Part shown: piece after piece, positions 1-7,850 of the stretch
How positions within the stretch are numbered: the first letter of the stretch is position 1
Layout: each line of letters opens with the position of its first letter
Origin: Agromyces sp. H66
GTDB lineage: Bacteria; Actinomycetota; Actinomycetes; Actinomycetales; Microbacteriaceae
Direction of reading: 5' to 3'
Assembly: GCF_004959775.1 (NCBI RefSeq)
Contig: NZ_SJZG01000014.1
Span: 1 to 64,000 of the forward strand
Length of the DNA: 64,000 nucleotides
Program-made: the position numbers and the translations under genes
The notes under the pieces: model-generated
The model's input: the letters and a program-made list of their open reading frames with translations, nothing else
Told to the model about the DNA's origin: nothing
The model's database searches: none

Positions 1-35
1 CTCACCCTGCCCACTTGACAGGAAAGGACTACATA

Positions 36-270
36 TCAGGAGTGGGTGAACCCTCCGTCGTCCGGTTCGTCGAGCGGCCAGGCGCGCGCACCTCGATGCT
101 TCGTCGCCGCGTACCCGCGCGGTCTTCGCGAACTCGGGAGGACGCAGACGGTCACCCGTGATCAAGATGCCGCGCCCGGACATCTCGTCGACCCACGCCT
201 CGATGTCGTCTTGCTCGGCACGAGAGGGCTCGGCGTCGGGGTCGGTGGCGACGAGCAACATGAACTGCAC
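36..270 (-). pseudogene. YCII (DGPF) domain gene, core-deleted and frame-broken
   Basis: A GTG start with an AGGGGAAG ribosome site lies 4 nt after the stop of the preceding YCII gene, so the two form one transcription unit. The product opens as a normal YCII protein ([15 protein letters not shown], then GRGILITGDRLRPP) and reaches ARVRG, where family members continue into the DGPF core. Here the sequence jumps straight to what looks like the family's C-terminal end: IEVR and WPLDEPDDGGFTHS are readable, but in frames that do not match the start. The central segment of about 43 residues seen in the intact paralog at 2298-2693 is missing. I infer a pseudogene. In the starting frame the product would be an unrelated Arg-rich tail. 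Confidence 0.6.
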
Positions 271-274
271 GTGG

Positions 275-487
275 TCACTTCCCCTCATCGAGCGGCCAGA
301 CCGGACGGATCTCGATCGCACCGCCCCGCACACGCACGGTCGTCGCCTCGGCGGCCGGCCGCAGCCGCATGGCCCGCTTGAGCGTGCCACGCTCCTCGAG
401 CTCCCGGTCCATTGCCGCCACCGCCTCCTGGTCGACCTCTCCCGCATCGACCTCGGGATCGGCCACCACGAACATCATGATCTCCAT
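275..487 (-). CDS. Short YCII-family protein lacking the DGPF core
   Basis: The product has 70 residues, whereas YCII/DGPF proteins usually have 95-140. The N-terminal half is typical (MEIMMFVVADPEVDAG, then RLRPAAEATTVRVR), and the last 16 residues match the family's C-terminal strand (IEIRPVWPL). Aligned to the paralog at 2298-2693, about 43 residues are missing in frame, including DGPF and the Glu-rich helix. The frame stays open and an AGGGGAG ribosome site precedes the ATG, so it may be expressed as a miniature protein. YCII proteins are small dimeric enzymes or regulators of mostly unknown role and are habitually encoded beside ECF42 sigma factors; one lies 2 kb away. Without the core, the ancestral activity is doubtful. 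Confidence 0.65.
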   Translation of the reverse strand: MEIMMFVVADPEVDAGEVDQEAVAAMDRELEERGTLKRAMRLRPAAEATTVRVRGGAIEIRPVWPLDEGK

Positions 488-520
488 CTCGCTCCCCTTC
501 GTCTCACGTCACGTCGGTCC

Positions 521-547
521 GACGAACGAGAGAGCGCGGTTTCGACA
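521..547 (-). promoter_or_regulatory. ECF42-type promoter of the short YCII pair
   Basis: Read on the minus strand: TGTCGA (547-542), 17 nt, then CGTC (524-521), 34 nt before the YCII ATG. The same two boxes with identical spacing precede the YCII-sigma operon at 2234-2260. TGTCGA at -35 and CGA/TC at -10 is the signature I recall for ECF42 sigma factors, so both loci are probably driven by the sigma factor at 2690-4033. Confidence 0.6.
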
Positions 548-555
548 CTGCCCGC

Positions 556-1443
556 TCAGCCCAGCGCGGTTCGCGCTTCCGCCGTGATGCCCTCGGCGAT
601 CGCGTCGAGCAGCGGCGATCCCAGATTCCACTGCTGCCAGTAGAGCGGCACGTCGACAGGACGGCCGCCGAGTCGTTCCAGCTCGCCGCGCTCGAGCTCG
701 GTCGCCGACTGGAAGCCCGGCAGCATTCCCCAGCCGAGCCCGAGCTTGATCGCGGTCGCGAAGTCGTTCGAGGCGGGCACGAAGTGGCGCGCCGGGTGCT
801 CGACGTCGACGCCGAGCTCGCCCAGATACTCGGCCTGCAGGTCGTCGCGGCGGTCGAAGTCCACGCGCGGGGCCTGGGCGAGGGCCTCGGGGGTCGGTCC
901 GTCGGGAAGCCAGCGAGCGACGTAGCGGGGCGTGGCCACGGCGTCGTAGCGCATGACCCCGAGCGGGCGCACGAGGCATCCGGCCACCGGCGTCGCCTGC
1001 GACGTGACGGCCCCCATGACCGTGCCCGACTCGAGGAGGCTCGCGGTGAAGTCCTGGTCGTCGCGGTGCAGGTCGAACACGACGGCATGCCGCTCGGCGA
1101 CGCGGGCGAGCGCCGGCAGGAACCACGTGCCGAGGGAGTCCGCGTTCACGGCCAGCGGGATCGAGACCGGAAGGTCGGATGCCGCGTCGAGGCCGAACCC
1201 GGCGAGCGCGTCCTGCTCGAGCAGCGTGAGCTGGCGGGCCAGGCGCACGACGGCCGCGCCGGCGGCGGTGGCGCGCGCGGGCTTGGATCGTACGACCAGG
1301 ACGCGTCCCAGCTGCTGCTCGAGCGACTTCACGCGCTGCGACACGGCCGACGGCGTGAGCCGCAGGCGGCGGGCCGCCGCGTCGAACGTGCCCTCGTCGA
1401 TGACGGCGGCGAGCGTGCGGGCGAGGTCGAGCGGGATCTCCAT
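556..1443 (-). CDS. lysG: LysR-family regulator, ArgP/LysG type
   Basis: The 295-residue protein has an N-terminal winged helix-turn-helix (residues about 3-60, with LTPSAVSQRVKSLEQQLG) and a LysR substrate-binding domain containing ADSLGTWFLPAL, typical of ArgP/LysG. It is divergent from a LysE exporter with 71 bp between starts, the classical lysG-lysE arrangement in which LysG with lysine or arginine activates the exporter. A TAGCAT box (1457-1452) ends 8 nt before the ATG, so the transcript is probably leaderless or nearly so. The family is certain. The effector amino acid is inferred from the neighbour. Confidence 0.88.
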   Translation of the reverse strand: MEIPLDLARTLAAVIDEGTFDAAARRLRLTPSAVSQRVKSLEQQLGRVLVVRSKPARATAAGAAVVRLARQLTLLEQDALAGFGLDAASDLPVSIPLAVNADSLGTWFLPALARVAERHAVVFDLHRDDQDFTASLLESGTVMGAVTSQATPVAGCLVRPLGVMRYDAVATPRYVARWLPDGPTPEALAQAPRVDFDRRDDLQAEYLGELGVDVEHPARHFVPASNDFATAIKLGLGWGMLPGFQSATELERGELERLGGRPVDVPLYWQQWNLGSPLLDAIAEGITAEARTALG

Positions 1444-1514
1444 CTGAAGCCATGCTAATGCTGCTGAAGAATCTTGAGCTGGATTGCAGGCTATTCGCCG
1501 CCTATCGTCGATCC
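1444..1514. promoter_or_regulatory. lysG-lysE divergent promoter region
   Basis: This 71-bp, locally AT-rich spacer separates the two start codons. TAGCAT on the minus strand ends 8 nt before lysG, and TATCGT (1503-1508) ends 6 nt before the lysE GTG. Both positions fit leaderless transcription. No convincing -35 hexamers are visible, as expected for an activator-dependent exporter promoter. The LysG site should lie here, but I cannot define its half-sites. Confidence 0.45.
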
Positions 1515-2207
1515 GTGCCCGTCTCCTCGCTCCTCGCCGGCCTCGGCCTCGGCCTCTCCCTCATCGTCGCCATCGGCGCGCAGAACCTCTTCGTGCTGCG
1601 ACAGGGCATCCGCAGGGAGCACGTGTTCGCCGTCGCCGCGATCTGCGCGCTCTCCGACCTCGCGCTCATCGTGGTGGGCGTCTCGGGCATCGGCGCGGTG
1701 TTGCAGGCGGTGCCCTGGCTCGTCGAGGTGATCCGCTGGCTCGGCGCGGCGTTCCTCGTCGGGTACGGCCTGCTCGCGGCGCGCCGGGCGATCCGGCCGA
1801 CCGGCGAAGCGCTCGTCGCCGACGAGGCATCCGAGGATCGGGGCGGCACGCAGCGCCGTCGCGAGACCCCCACCGAGGTCACCACCCGCACCGTCACCGC
1901 CCCCGCGACGACCCGCACCACGCTCGCCGCCGCCGTGCTCACCTGTCTCGCGCTGACCTGGCTGAACCCGCACGTCTACCTCGACACGGTGTTCCTGCTC
2001 GGCTCGGTCGCCAACACGCACGGCGACGGCCGCTGGGCGTTCGCGGTGGGGGCCGGCATCGCGAGCATCGCGTGGTTCTTCGGCCTGGCGTACGGCGCAC
2101 GGCTCCTCGGCGGCGTGCTCGGCAGCCCACGCGCCTGGCGCGTGCTCGACGGCGTCATCGCGGTCGTCATGGTCGTGCTCGGCGTCTCGCTCGTGCTCCC
2201 GCACTGA
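1515..2207 (+). CDS. lysE: LysE/ArgO-family amino acid exporter
   Basis: The protein is a 230-residue inner-membrane exporter of the LysE superfamily that removes excess basic amino acids. The start of the first helix carries the family hallmark [18 protein letters not shown] (residues about 12-29), and five or six hydrophobic segments follow, with [15 protein letters not shown] near residue 155. I chose the GTG at 1515 because it begins just before the first membrane helix; an upstream in-frame start would add 21 residues not seen in the family. A Thr/Arg-rich cytoplasmic loop at residues about 95-140 is longer than usual. The divergent LysG-type regulator supports lysine or arginine as substrate. 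Confidence 0.88.
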   Translation: MPVSSLLAGLGLGLSLIVAIGAQNLFVLRQGIRREHVFAVAAICALSDLALIVVGVSGIGAVLQAVPWLVEVIRWLGAAFLVGYGLLAARRAIRPTGEALVADEASEDRGGTQRRRETPTEVTTRTVTAPATTRTTLAAAVLTCLALTWLNPHVYLDTVFLLGSVANTHGDGRWAFAVGAGIASIAWFFGLAYGARLLGGVLGSPRAWRVLDGVIAVVMVVLGVSLVLPH

Positions 2208-2233
2208 TCCGTTCCGCACTGATCGGGTCCACC

Positions 2234-2260
2234 TGTCGAGAACGCCTTCCCCTGTTCGTC
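2234..2260 (+). promoter_or_regulatory. ECF42-type promoter of the YCII-sigma operon
   Basis: TGTCGA (2234-2239), a 17-nt spacer, then CGTC (2257-2260), 37 nt before the YCII start codon. It matches the promoter at 521-547 in both boxes, in spacing and in the flanking GTTCGTCG. It implies positive autoregulation of the sigma factor encoded second in this operon. Confidence 0.65.
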
Positions 2261-2297
2261 GTGGGTGCATACCGTGTCAACCAGGGAGGAACCCACC

Positions 2298-2693
2298 ATG
2301 GAATACCTGCTGATCGTCGCCACCGACCCCGACGCCGAGCCGTTCGTGCCCGAGGAGGACAACGTCGGCGATTGGGTCGACGACCTCGAGTCCCGCGGCA
2401 TCCGCATCCGGGGCCAGCGGCTGCGTCCGCCGACGGATGCCACGCTGGTCCGGGTACGCGACGGCGAACTGCTCGTCACCGACGGCCCGTTCACCGAGTC
2501 GAAGGAGTGGATGGCCGGCTACGACATCCTCGAGGTGGAGAGCCTCGACGAGGCGATCGAGATCGCCTCGCGGCATCCGATGGCCCGCTTCGGCCGCATC
2601 GAGCTGCGTCCGGCGTGGCCGATGGACGTGCACGAGCCCGGCGCCGAGCGGCACGCGCGCGAACGGGCCGAGGAGACCGCGGCCCTCGGATGA
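2298..2693 (+). CDS. YCII (DGPF) domain protein
   Basis: This is the full-length 131-residue YCII-related protein. Its DGPF motif lies in [17 protein letters not shown] (residues about 60-76), followed by the conserved helix [12 protein letters not shown] and the C-terminal strand [18 protein letters not shown] ribosome site sits 8 nt before the ATG. The stop codon overlaps the ATG of the sigma factor (ATGA), so the two are translationally coupled. YCII proteins linked to ECF42 sigma factors are its characteristic regulon members; their chemistry is unknown. This copy serves as the reference showing what the two paralogs at the window start have lost. Confidence 0.9.
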   Translation: MEYLLIVATDPDAEPFVPEEDNVGDWVDDLESRGIRIRGQRLRPPTDATLVRVRDGELLVTDGPFTESKEWMAGYDILEVESLDEAIEIASRHPMARFGRIELRPAWPMDVHEPGAERHARERAEETAALG

Positions 2694-4033
2694 CGCACGG
2701 CGCCGCTGCGCACCACGACGCCGTCGCCCGCGCCCACCGAGACGAGTGGGCGCGGGTGGTGGCGACGCTCATCCGCCAGACCGGCGACTGGACGCTCGCC
2801 GAGGACTGCGCGGCCGAGGCGTTCGCCCGCGCGGTCGAGCGATGGCCGGCGGAGGGCGTGCCGCGCAATCCCGGCGCGTGGCTCACGACGGTGGCGCGGA
2901 ACCTCGCGATCGACCGGCTCCGCCGACGGGCCAACGAGGCCGCGAAGGTGCGCGAGGCGGCCGCGCTCGAGGAGGTCGAGGGCGGCCGGAACGTCGGGCG
3001 GCGGGCGGGTGCGCCCCTCCCGGCGCCCGACGGCGAACCCTCCGAGACCGACACGGCGTTCGACCGGCTCGGCGGCGAGTCGGCCGACGGCGGGGTCGAC
3101 GACCGCCTGCGCCTCGTCTTCACCTGCTGCCATCCCGCCCTCGCGCTCGAGGCGCGCGTCGCGCTCACGCTGCGCACGCTCGGCGGTCTCACCACCGCCG
3201 AGATCGCGCGCGCGTTCCTCGTGCCCGAGCCCACGATGGCGCAGCGCATCGTGCGCGCCAAGCAGCGCATCCGCAACGCGGGTATCCCCTACCGGGTTCC
3301 GGATGCCGCGGCGTTGCCCGAGCGGCTCGGCGGCGTGCTCGCCGTGCTGTACCTCGTGTTCAACGCGGGCTACTCCGCCTCCGGCGGCGACGCCGAGCGG
3401 CGCGGCGCCCTGGCCGACGAGGCGATCCGGCTCGCACGGCTCGTCGTCCGGCTCATGCCCGAGGAGCGCGAGGCGGCGTCCCTCCTCGCGCTCATGCTGC
3501 TGCAGGACTCGCGACGCCGCGCCCGCGTCGACGCCGGCGGGGAGCTCGTGACGCTCGCCGCGCAGGACCGCACGAGGTGGGATGCCGCCGAGATCGCGTC
3601 CGGGCTCGCGATCCTGCGGAGCCTCGAGCGCCGGCCCCGCGGCATCCGAGGCCCGTACCGGCTGCAGGCCGAGATCGCGGCGTGCCACGCCGCCGCGCCG
3701 ACCGCCGACGACACCGACTTCGAGCGCATCGCGACGCTCTACGACGAGCTCGCCGCGCTCGACCCCTCCCCCGTCGTCGCCCTGAACCGCGCGCTCGCGC
3801 ACGGCTTCGCGGGCCGCGCGAAGGCCGGACTCGACGAGCTCGACCGGCTCGCGGCATCCGGCGCCCTCGACCGCTACCACCTGCTCCCGGCCGCGCAGGG
3901 CGAGCTGCTGGCGCGGCTCGGGCGAGCGGATGCCGCGGCCGCACGCCTGCGGGACGCGCTGGAGCTCGCGCCGTCCGACGCCGAGCGCCGCGCGCTGCGC
4001 CGACGCATCGACGAGCTCGGCGCGGCATCCTGA
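2690..4033 (+). CDS. ECF42-type RNA polymerase sigma factor with C-terminal extension
   Basis: The 447-residue protein has a sigma-70 region 2 at the N-terminus ([41 protein letters not shown]), region 4 at about 140-200 ([30 protein letters not shown] is the helix-turn-helix), and a long C-terminal domain of about 220 residues (DUF6596/TPR-like, with [14 protein letters not shown] and ALNRALAHG). That architecture plus the coupled YCII gene identifies group ECF42. No anti-sigma gene is adjacent, in line with the idea that the C-terminal extension controls activity. Residues about 90-125 form a low-complexity linker. The signal sensed is unknown. Confidence 0.9.
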   Translation: MTHGAAAHHDAVARAHRDEWARVVATLIRQTGDWTLAEDCAAEAFARAVERWPAEGVPRNPGAWLTTVARNLAIDRLRRRANEAAKVREAAALEEVEGGRNVGRRAGAPLPAPDGEPSETDTAFDRLGGESADGGVDDRLRLVFTCCHPALALEARVALTLRTLGGLTTAEIARAFLVPEPTMAQRIVRAKQRIRNAGIPYRVPDAAALPERLGGVLAVLYLVFNAGYSASGGDAERRGALADEAIRLARLVVRLMPEEREAASLLALMLLQDSRRRARVDAGGELVTLAAQDRTRWDAAEIASGLAILRSLERRPRGIRGPYRLQAEIAACHAAAPTADDTDFERIATLYDELAALDPSPVVALNRALAHGFAGRAKAGLDELDRLAASGALDRYHLLPAAQGELLARLGRADAAAARLRDALELAPSDAERRALRRRIDELGAAS

Positions 4034-4035
4034 CC

Positions 4036-4067
4036 GGCGGCGGCCCCCGAGCCGCGGAGCCGCCGCC
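4036..4067 (+). terminator. GC hairpin after the ECF42 sigma gene
   Basis: A perfect 9-bp stem (GGCGGCGGC at 4036-4044 with GCCGCCGCC at 4059-4067) with a 14-nt loop starts 3 nt after the stop codon. There is no U tract, as is common in high-GC actinobacteria, so termination is inferred. Confidence 0.45.
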
Positions 4068-4084
4068 GACCGGCGGACGTGGCC

Positions 4085-4100
4085 TCCACCGATCGGTGGA
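4085..4100. promoter_or_regulatory. 16-bp perfect palindrome upstream of the ABC/two-component operon
   Basis: TCCACCGATCGGTGGA is a perfect palindrome flanked by GGCC on both sides, 59 bp before the ABC transporter start. A half-site GATCCACCG recurs at about 4115-4123. It is a plausible binding site for the NarL-type regulator at 7087-7713, which would make the operon autoregulated. This is inference from position and symmetry. Confidence 0.5.
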
Positions 4101-4159
4101 CGGCCGAATCATCCGATCCACCGCTGCCGCGTGCGGCGGCCCGTTGCCACGCTGGAGTC

Positions 4160-5041
4160 ATGACAACGAACGATGTGGCCGTGCGCGTGCGCGACCTCCA
4201 GAAGACATACGGCCGGAAGGCCGCGGTCGACGGCGTGAGCTTCGACATCCACCACGGCGAGACCTTCGCCCTGCTCGGCCCGAACGGGGCGGGCAAGTCC
4301 ACCACCATCGAGATCCTCGAGGGCTACCGCATCCGCACCGGCGGTGATGCGCACGTGCTCGGCGTCGACCCCGCGAAGGGCGGCCTCGACTGGAAGGCCC
4401 GGCTCGGCATCGTGCTGCAGTCGACGGGCGAGACGGGGCTCCTCACCGTGGCCGAGCAGCTGCGGCACTTCGCGAGCCTCTACCCGAACCCGCGCGACGT
4501 CGACGAGGTGATCGCCGCCGTCGGTCTCGAGGCCCAGGCGAAGACCCGCATCGGCAAGCTGTCGGGCGGGCAGCAGCGACGCGTCGACGTCGCGCTCGGC
4601 ATCATCGGCCGGCCCGAGCTGCTGTTCCTCGACGAACCCACCACGGGCTTCGACCCCGAGGCACGGCAGCAGTTCTGGGGCCTCATCCGCCGGCTGAAGG
4701 CGGAGGGGGTGACGATCCTGCTCACCACGCACTACATCGAGGAGGCCGCGCAGCTCGCTGATCGCGCCGGCGTCATCGCCGGCGGCGGCCTTGTCGCCCT
4801 CGGCGGTGTCGACGAGATCGGCGGCGCGGATGCGCGCGTGCCCCTCGTGCGCTGGACCGACGGCACCGGGAGCCACGAGCAGCGCACGGAGGAGCCCGGC
4901 CTGCTCGTGGCCTCCCTCGTCGGGTCGCTCGGTCGTGAGCCCGACGGGCTCGAGGTGATCCGTCCGAGCCTCGAGGACGTCTACCTCCAACTCGTGCGCG
5001 CCGCCGAGCCCGTTCCCGCACGCGAGGAGGTCGCAGCATGA
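4160..5041 (+). CDS. ABC transporter ATP-binding protein (DrrA/CcmA-like)
   Basis: This 293-residue nucleotide-binding subunit of an ABC-2 type exporter has Walker A GPNGAGKST (residues 40-48), Q-loop Gln in VLQSTGE (about 87), signature LSGGQ (134-138), Walker B LLFLDEP (154-160) and the switch His in LLTTHYIEEA. The C-terminal 90 residues resemble the DrrA-type tail (PSLEDVYLQL). Its stop overlaps the permease ATG by 4 nt. Together they form an exporter controlled by the co-transcribed two-component system. The substrate is unknown; a drug, antimicrobial peptide or lipid-type molecule is likely from precedent. Confidence 0.92.
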   Translation: MTTNDVAVRVRDLQKTYGRKAAVDGVSFDIHHGETFALLGPNGAGKSTTIEILEGYRIRTGGDAHVLGVDPAKGGLDWKARLGIVLQSTGETGLLTVAEQLRHFASLYPNPRDVDEVIAAVGLEAQAKTRIGKLSGGQQRRVDVALGIIGRPELLFLDEPTTGFDPEARQQFWGLIRRLKAEGVTILLTTHYIEEAAQLADRAGVIAGGGLVALGGVDEIGGADARVPLVRWTDGTGSHEQRTEEPGLLVASLVGSLGREPDGLEVIRPSLEDVYLQLVRAAEPVPAREEVAA

Positions 5042-5841
5042 GCATCGCAACGCTGGGCGCTGCCCGCATCGCCACCGAGACCAAGACCTACTTCCGCTCC
5101 CCCGACACGCTGTTCTTCACGTTCTTCTTCCCGTTCGTGATGCTCGCGATCTTCACGGCGGCCTTCAGCGCGCAGGGCGAGGTCGGGCCCCCCGGGGCAG
5201 AGATCACGATCGGCGCGTACTACCTGCCCGGCATGATCGCCGCCGGCATCCTCCTGTCGGGCGTGCAGAACCTCGCCGTCGACATCGCGCTCGAGAAGGG
5301 CAACGGCACCCTCAAGCGCCTGGGCAGCACGCCGCTGTCGCCGATGAGCTACTTCATCGGCAAGATCGGCCAGGTGTTCGTCACCGGTGCGCTCCAGGCG
5401 GCGCTCCTCCTGCTCGCGGGGCGCCTCGTGCTCGGCATCGAACTGCCCACCGAGCCCGGCAAGTGGGTCACGTTCGCGTGGGTGTTCGTGCTCGGACTCG
5501 TGACGAGCGCACTGGTCGGCATCGCGCTCTCGGCGCTGCCGCGCAGCGGCAAGAGCGCGACCGCCGTGGTGATCCCGACCGTGCTGCTGCTGCAGTTCAT
5601 GTCGGGCGTCTACCTGCAGTGGAACATGCTGCCGTCGTGGCTGCAGGAGATCGCCGGCCTGTTCCCCCTGAAGTGGATCGCACAGGGCATGCGTTCGGTG
5701 TTCCTGCCCGAGGGCTGGGAGGTGCTGGAGCAGAACGAGTCGTGGAACCTCGCGGGCATCGCCATCGCACTGGCGATCTGGCTCGTGGTGGGGCTCGTGC
5801 TCAGCCGGGTCACCTTCCGCTGGATCCGCCGCGACGCCTGA
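5038..5841 (+). CDS. ABC-2 type transporter permease
   Basis: The 267-residue permease has six predicted membrane segments, starting near FFTFFFPFVMLAIFTAAF and ending at GIAIALAIWLVVGLVLS, and an extracytoplasmic loop with GAYYLPGMIAAGILLSGVQN that is typical of ABC2_membrane proteins. The motif RLGSTPLSPMSYFIGKI (residues about 93-109) is the conserved cytoplasmic coupling segment. It is translationally coupled to the ATPase. The kinase gene follows after 25 bp. Confidence 0.92.
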   Translation: MSIATLGAARIATETKTYFRSPDTLFFTFFFPFVMLAIFTAAFSAQGEVGPPGAEITIGAYYLPGMIAAGILLSGVQNLAVDIALEKGNGTLKRLGSTPLSPMSYFIGKIGQVFVTGALQAALLLLAGRLVLGIELPTEPGKWVTFAWVFVLGLVTSALVGIALSALPRSGKSATAVVIPTVLLLQFMSGVYLQWNMLPSWLQEIAGLFPLKWIAQGMRSVFLPEGWEVLEQNESWNLAGIAIALAIWLVVGLVLSRVTFRWIRRDA

Positions 5842-5866
5842 GGCGCGGCGATGCGAGAGTAGACGC

Positions 5867-7090
5867 ATGCAGAACGTGCGCTGGTGGGATGCCGCCGCGG
5901 CCGGGGTCGCCCTGGTCATGGGCGGCATCCTCGCCCTCGATCCGCCTTACGGGCTCGACGACGTCGGCGCCTGGGCCTCGATCGCCGCCATGCTGCTGCT
6001 CTACGCACTGCTCGGGCGTCGTCTCGTGCGGCGCCAGCGCACGCCGCTCGACCTCGTGCACGCCGCGCTGCTCGCGGCGGTCGTCGCCGCCGCCGTCGCG
6101 TTCGATCCGTTCATGTCGTTCCTGCAGGCCTTCGCGTACCCGCTGGTGTGGGTGGCCGCGGCGGGCCTGCGCACCGCGATCATCTCGAACGCGCTCATCG
6201 CGCTCGGCGTGGGCGCCGGCTACTACGTCGGCACGGGTTCCGGCAACCTGCTGCTCTCGGTGGGCATCTCGGCGTTCTCGTTCGTGTTCAGCCTGGTACT
6301 CGGCCTGTGGTTCGTGCGCGTCGCCGAGCTCGGCGAGGAGCGGGCCCGGCTCCTCGCGGAGCTCGAGGCGGTGCAGGACGAGCTCGCCGCCATGCATCGC
6401 GACGCGGGCGTCACGAGCGAGCGGGAGCGGCTGGCGCGCGAGATCCACGACACGCTCGCGCAGAGCCTCACCGGGCTCGTGCTGCTCGCCCAGCGCGCCG
6501 GGCGTGAGATCGGCGCGACGGATGCCGCCGGCCCGACGGGAGCGGCTGGCTCGACGGATGCCGCCGGCCCGACGGATGCCCCGGGCTCCGCGCCGCGCGC
6601 GGCCGAGACCGTCGCGCTCATCGAGCAGACGGCCCGGGAGGCGCTCGGCGAGGCGCGGGCGCTCGTCGCCGTCAACGCACCGGTGCGTGTCGAGTCCGAC
6701 CTTCCCGACGCACTCACCCGCCTCGCCGAGCGCTTCACGCGCGAGACCGGCGTGGGGGTGAGCACCGACGTCGGCGACGTCCGGCTCGCACGCGATGTCG
6801 AGGTCGTGTTGCTGCGCTGCGCGCAGGAGGCGCTCGCCAACGTGCGCAAGCACGCGCACGCCACCTCCGCCGTGGTGCGGGTGGTGGCGCTCGACGACGT
6901 CGTCGAGCTCACGGTGACCGACGACGGCGTGGGCATCGCCGGGGCGAGTGAGAGCTCGGGATTCGGCGTGAGCGGCATGCGCGAACGGCTCGCGCTCGTC
7001 GGCGGACGACTCTCGCTCGAGCCGGCCGAGGGCGGGGGCAGCGTGCTGCGGGCGACCGTGCCGGCACCCCGGCCGGAGGTGGGCGGATGA
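5867..7090 (+). CDS. DesK/LiaS-like sensor histidine kinase
   Basis: In this 407-residue kinase, five or six N-terminal hydrophobic helices (residues about 7-165) are followed by a coiled coil, the HisKA_3 box ERERLAREIHDTLAQSLTGL (phospho-His near residue 189) and a HATPase_c domain (ALANVRKHAHA; VTDDGVGI; GFGVSGMRERL). Between the two helices of the dimerisation domain lies a low-complexity insert of about 27 residues built from repeated DAAGPT/DAAGST units, which is unusual because the family has a short loop here. It probably senses membrane or envelope stress or the exported compound and phosphorylates the regulator encoded with a 4-nt overlap. Confidence 0.9.
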   Translation: MQNVRWWDAAAAGVALVMGGILALDPPYGLDDVGAWASIAAMLLLYALLGRRLVRRQRTPLDLVHAALLAAVVAAAVAFDPFMSFLQAFAYPLVWVAAAGLRTAIISNALIALGVGAGYYVGTGSGNLLLSVGISAFSFVFSLVLGLWFVRVAELGEERARLLAELEAVQDELAAMHRDAGVTSERERLAREIHDTLAQSLTGLVLLAQRAGREIGATDAAGPTGAAGSTDAAGPTDAPGSAPRAAETVALIEQTAREALGEARALVAVNAPVRVESDLPDALTRLAERFTRETGVGVSTDVGDVRLARDVEVVLLRCAQEALANVRKHAHATSAVVRVVALDDVVELTVTDDGVGIAGASESSGFGVSGMRERLALVGGRLSLEPAEGGGSVLRATVPAPRPEVGG

Positions 7091-7713
7091 TCCGGGTGCT
7101 CGTGGTCGACGACCACCCGATCGTGCGCGGCGGCATCGTGAGCCTCCTCGACACCGCCGACGACATCGAGGTGGTCGGCGAGGCCGCCGACGGCGAGGAC
7201 GCGGTGCGCCGCGTGCTCGAGCTCGCGCCCGATCTCGTGCTCATGGACCTGCGCATGCCGAAGCTCGACGGCGCAGGCGCCACTGCACGCATCCTCGAGG
7301 CGAGCCCGCAGACGAAGGTGCTGATCCTCACGACGTACGAGACCGACGACCACATCCTCGGCGCCATCGAGGCCGGGGCATCCGGGTACCTGCTGAAAGC
7401 CGCACCGCAGGACGAGATCCTCGAAGGCGTGCGCTCGGTCGTCGCCGGCGAGACGGTGCTCGCACCGTCGATCGCCGCGAAGCTCGTGTCCCGGGTACGG
7501 TCGGCTGCGGCATCCGTTGGGCCCGCGCTGTCGCCGCGCGAGCTCGAGGTGCTGCGGCTCGTCGCCGACGGCCGATCGAACCCCGAGATCGCGCGCGATC
7601 TCTTCATCGGCGAGGCCACCGTGAAGACGCACCTGCTGCACGTGTTCGAGAAGCTCGACGTGAGCGACCGAACGCGCGCCGTGACCCGCGCGATGGAGCT
7701 CGGCCTCCTCTGA
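7087..7713 (+). CDS. NarL/DesR-family response regulator
   Basis: The 208-residue regulator has a receiver domain (VLVVDDHPIVRGGI, acceptor Asp in LVLMDLRMP near residue 54, switch Thr in LILTTYET, Lys in YLLKAAP) and a C-terminal LuxR helix-turn-helix (LSPRELEVLRLVADGRSNPEIARDL, residues about 144-200). It is translationally coupled to the kinase. By analogy with LiaSR/DesKR it should activate its own operon, possibly through the palindrome at 4085-4100. Confidence 0.92.
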   Translation: MIRVLVVDDHPIVRGGIVSLLDTADDIEVVGEAADGEDAVRRVLELAPDLVLMDLRMPKLDGAGATARILEASPQTKVLILTTYETDDHILGAIEAGASGYLLKAAPQDEILEGVRSVVAGETVLAPSIAAKLVSRVRSAAASVGPALSPRELEVLRLVADGRSNPEIARDLFIGEATVKTHLLHVFEKLDVSDRTRAVTRAMELGLL

Positions 7714-7850
7714 GCCCGCCCACCCCACACCCTTTCATCGAGTCGTCAGTGCTGGTCGGCTGTCGGCGACCCCATGCAGCGATCACCGACGACTCGCGGA
7801 GGGATGAGCAACCCCGTGACGGGATGCCGCGGGCGGCATACCCTGAGCGC

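Noticed and set aside
509..1453. Long minus-strand frames of 194 and 314 residues over lysG
   Set aside because: They are Arg/Ala/Pro-rich shadows of the LysR gene in other frames; only the 295-residue frame has family motifs.
1484..4347. Plus-strand frames of 849 and 636 residues across lysE, YCII and the sigma gene
   Set aside because: The first merely includes the true sigma frame at its end; the rest is stop-free sequence from high GC content.
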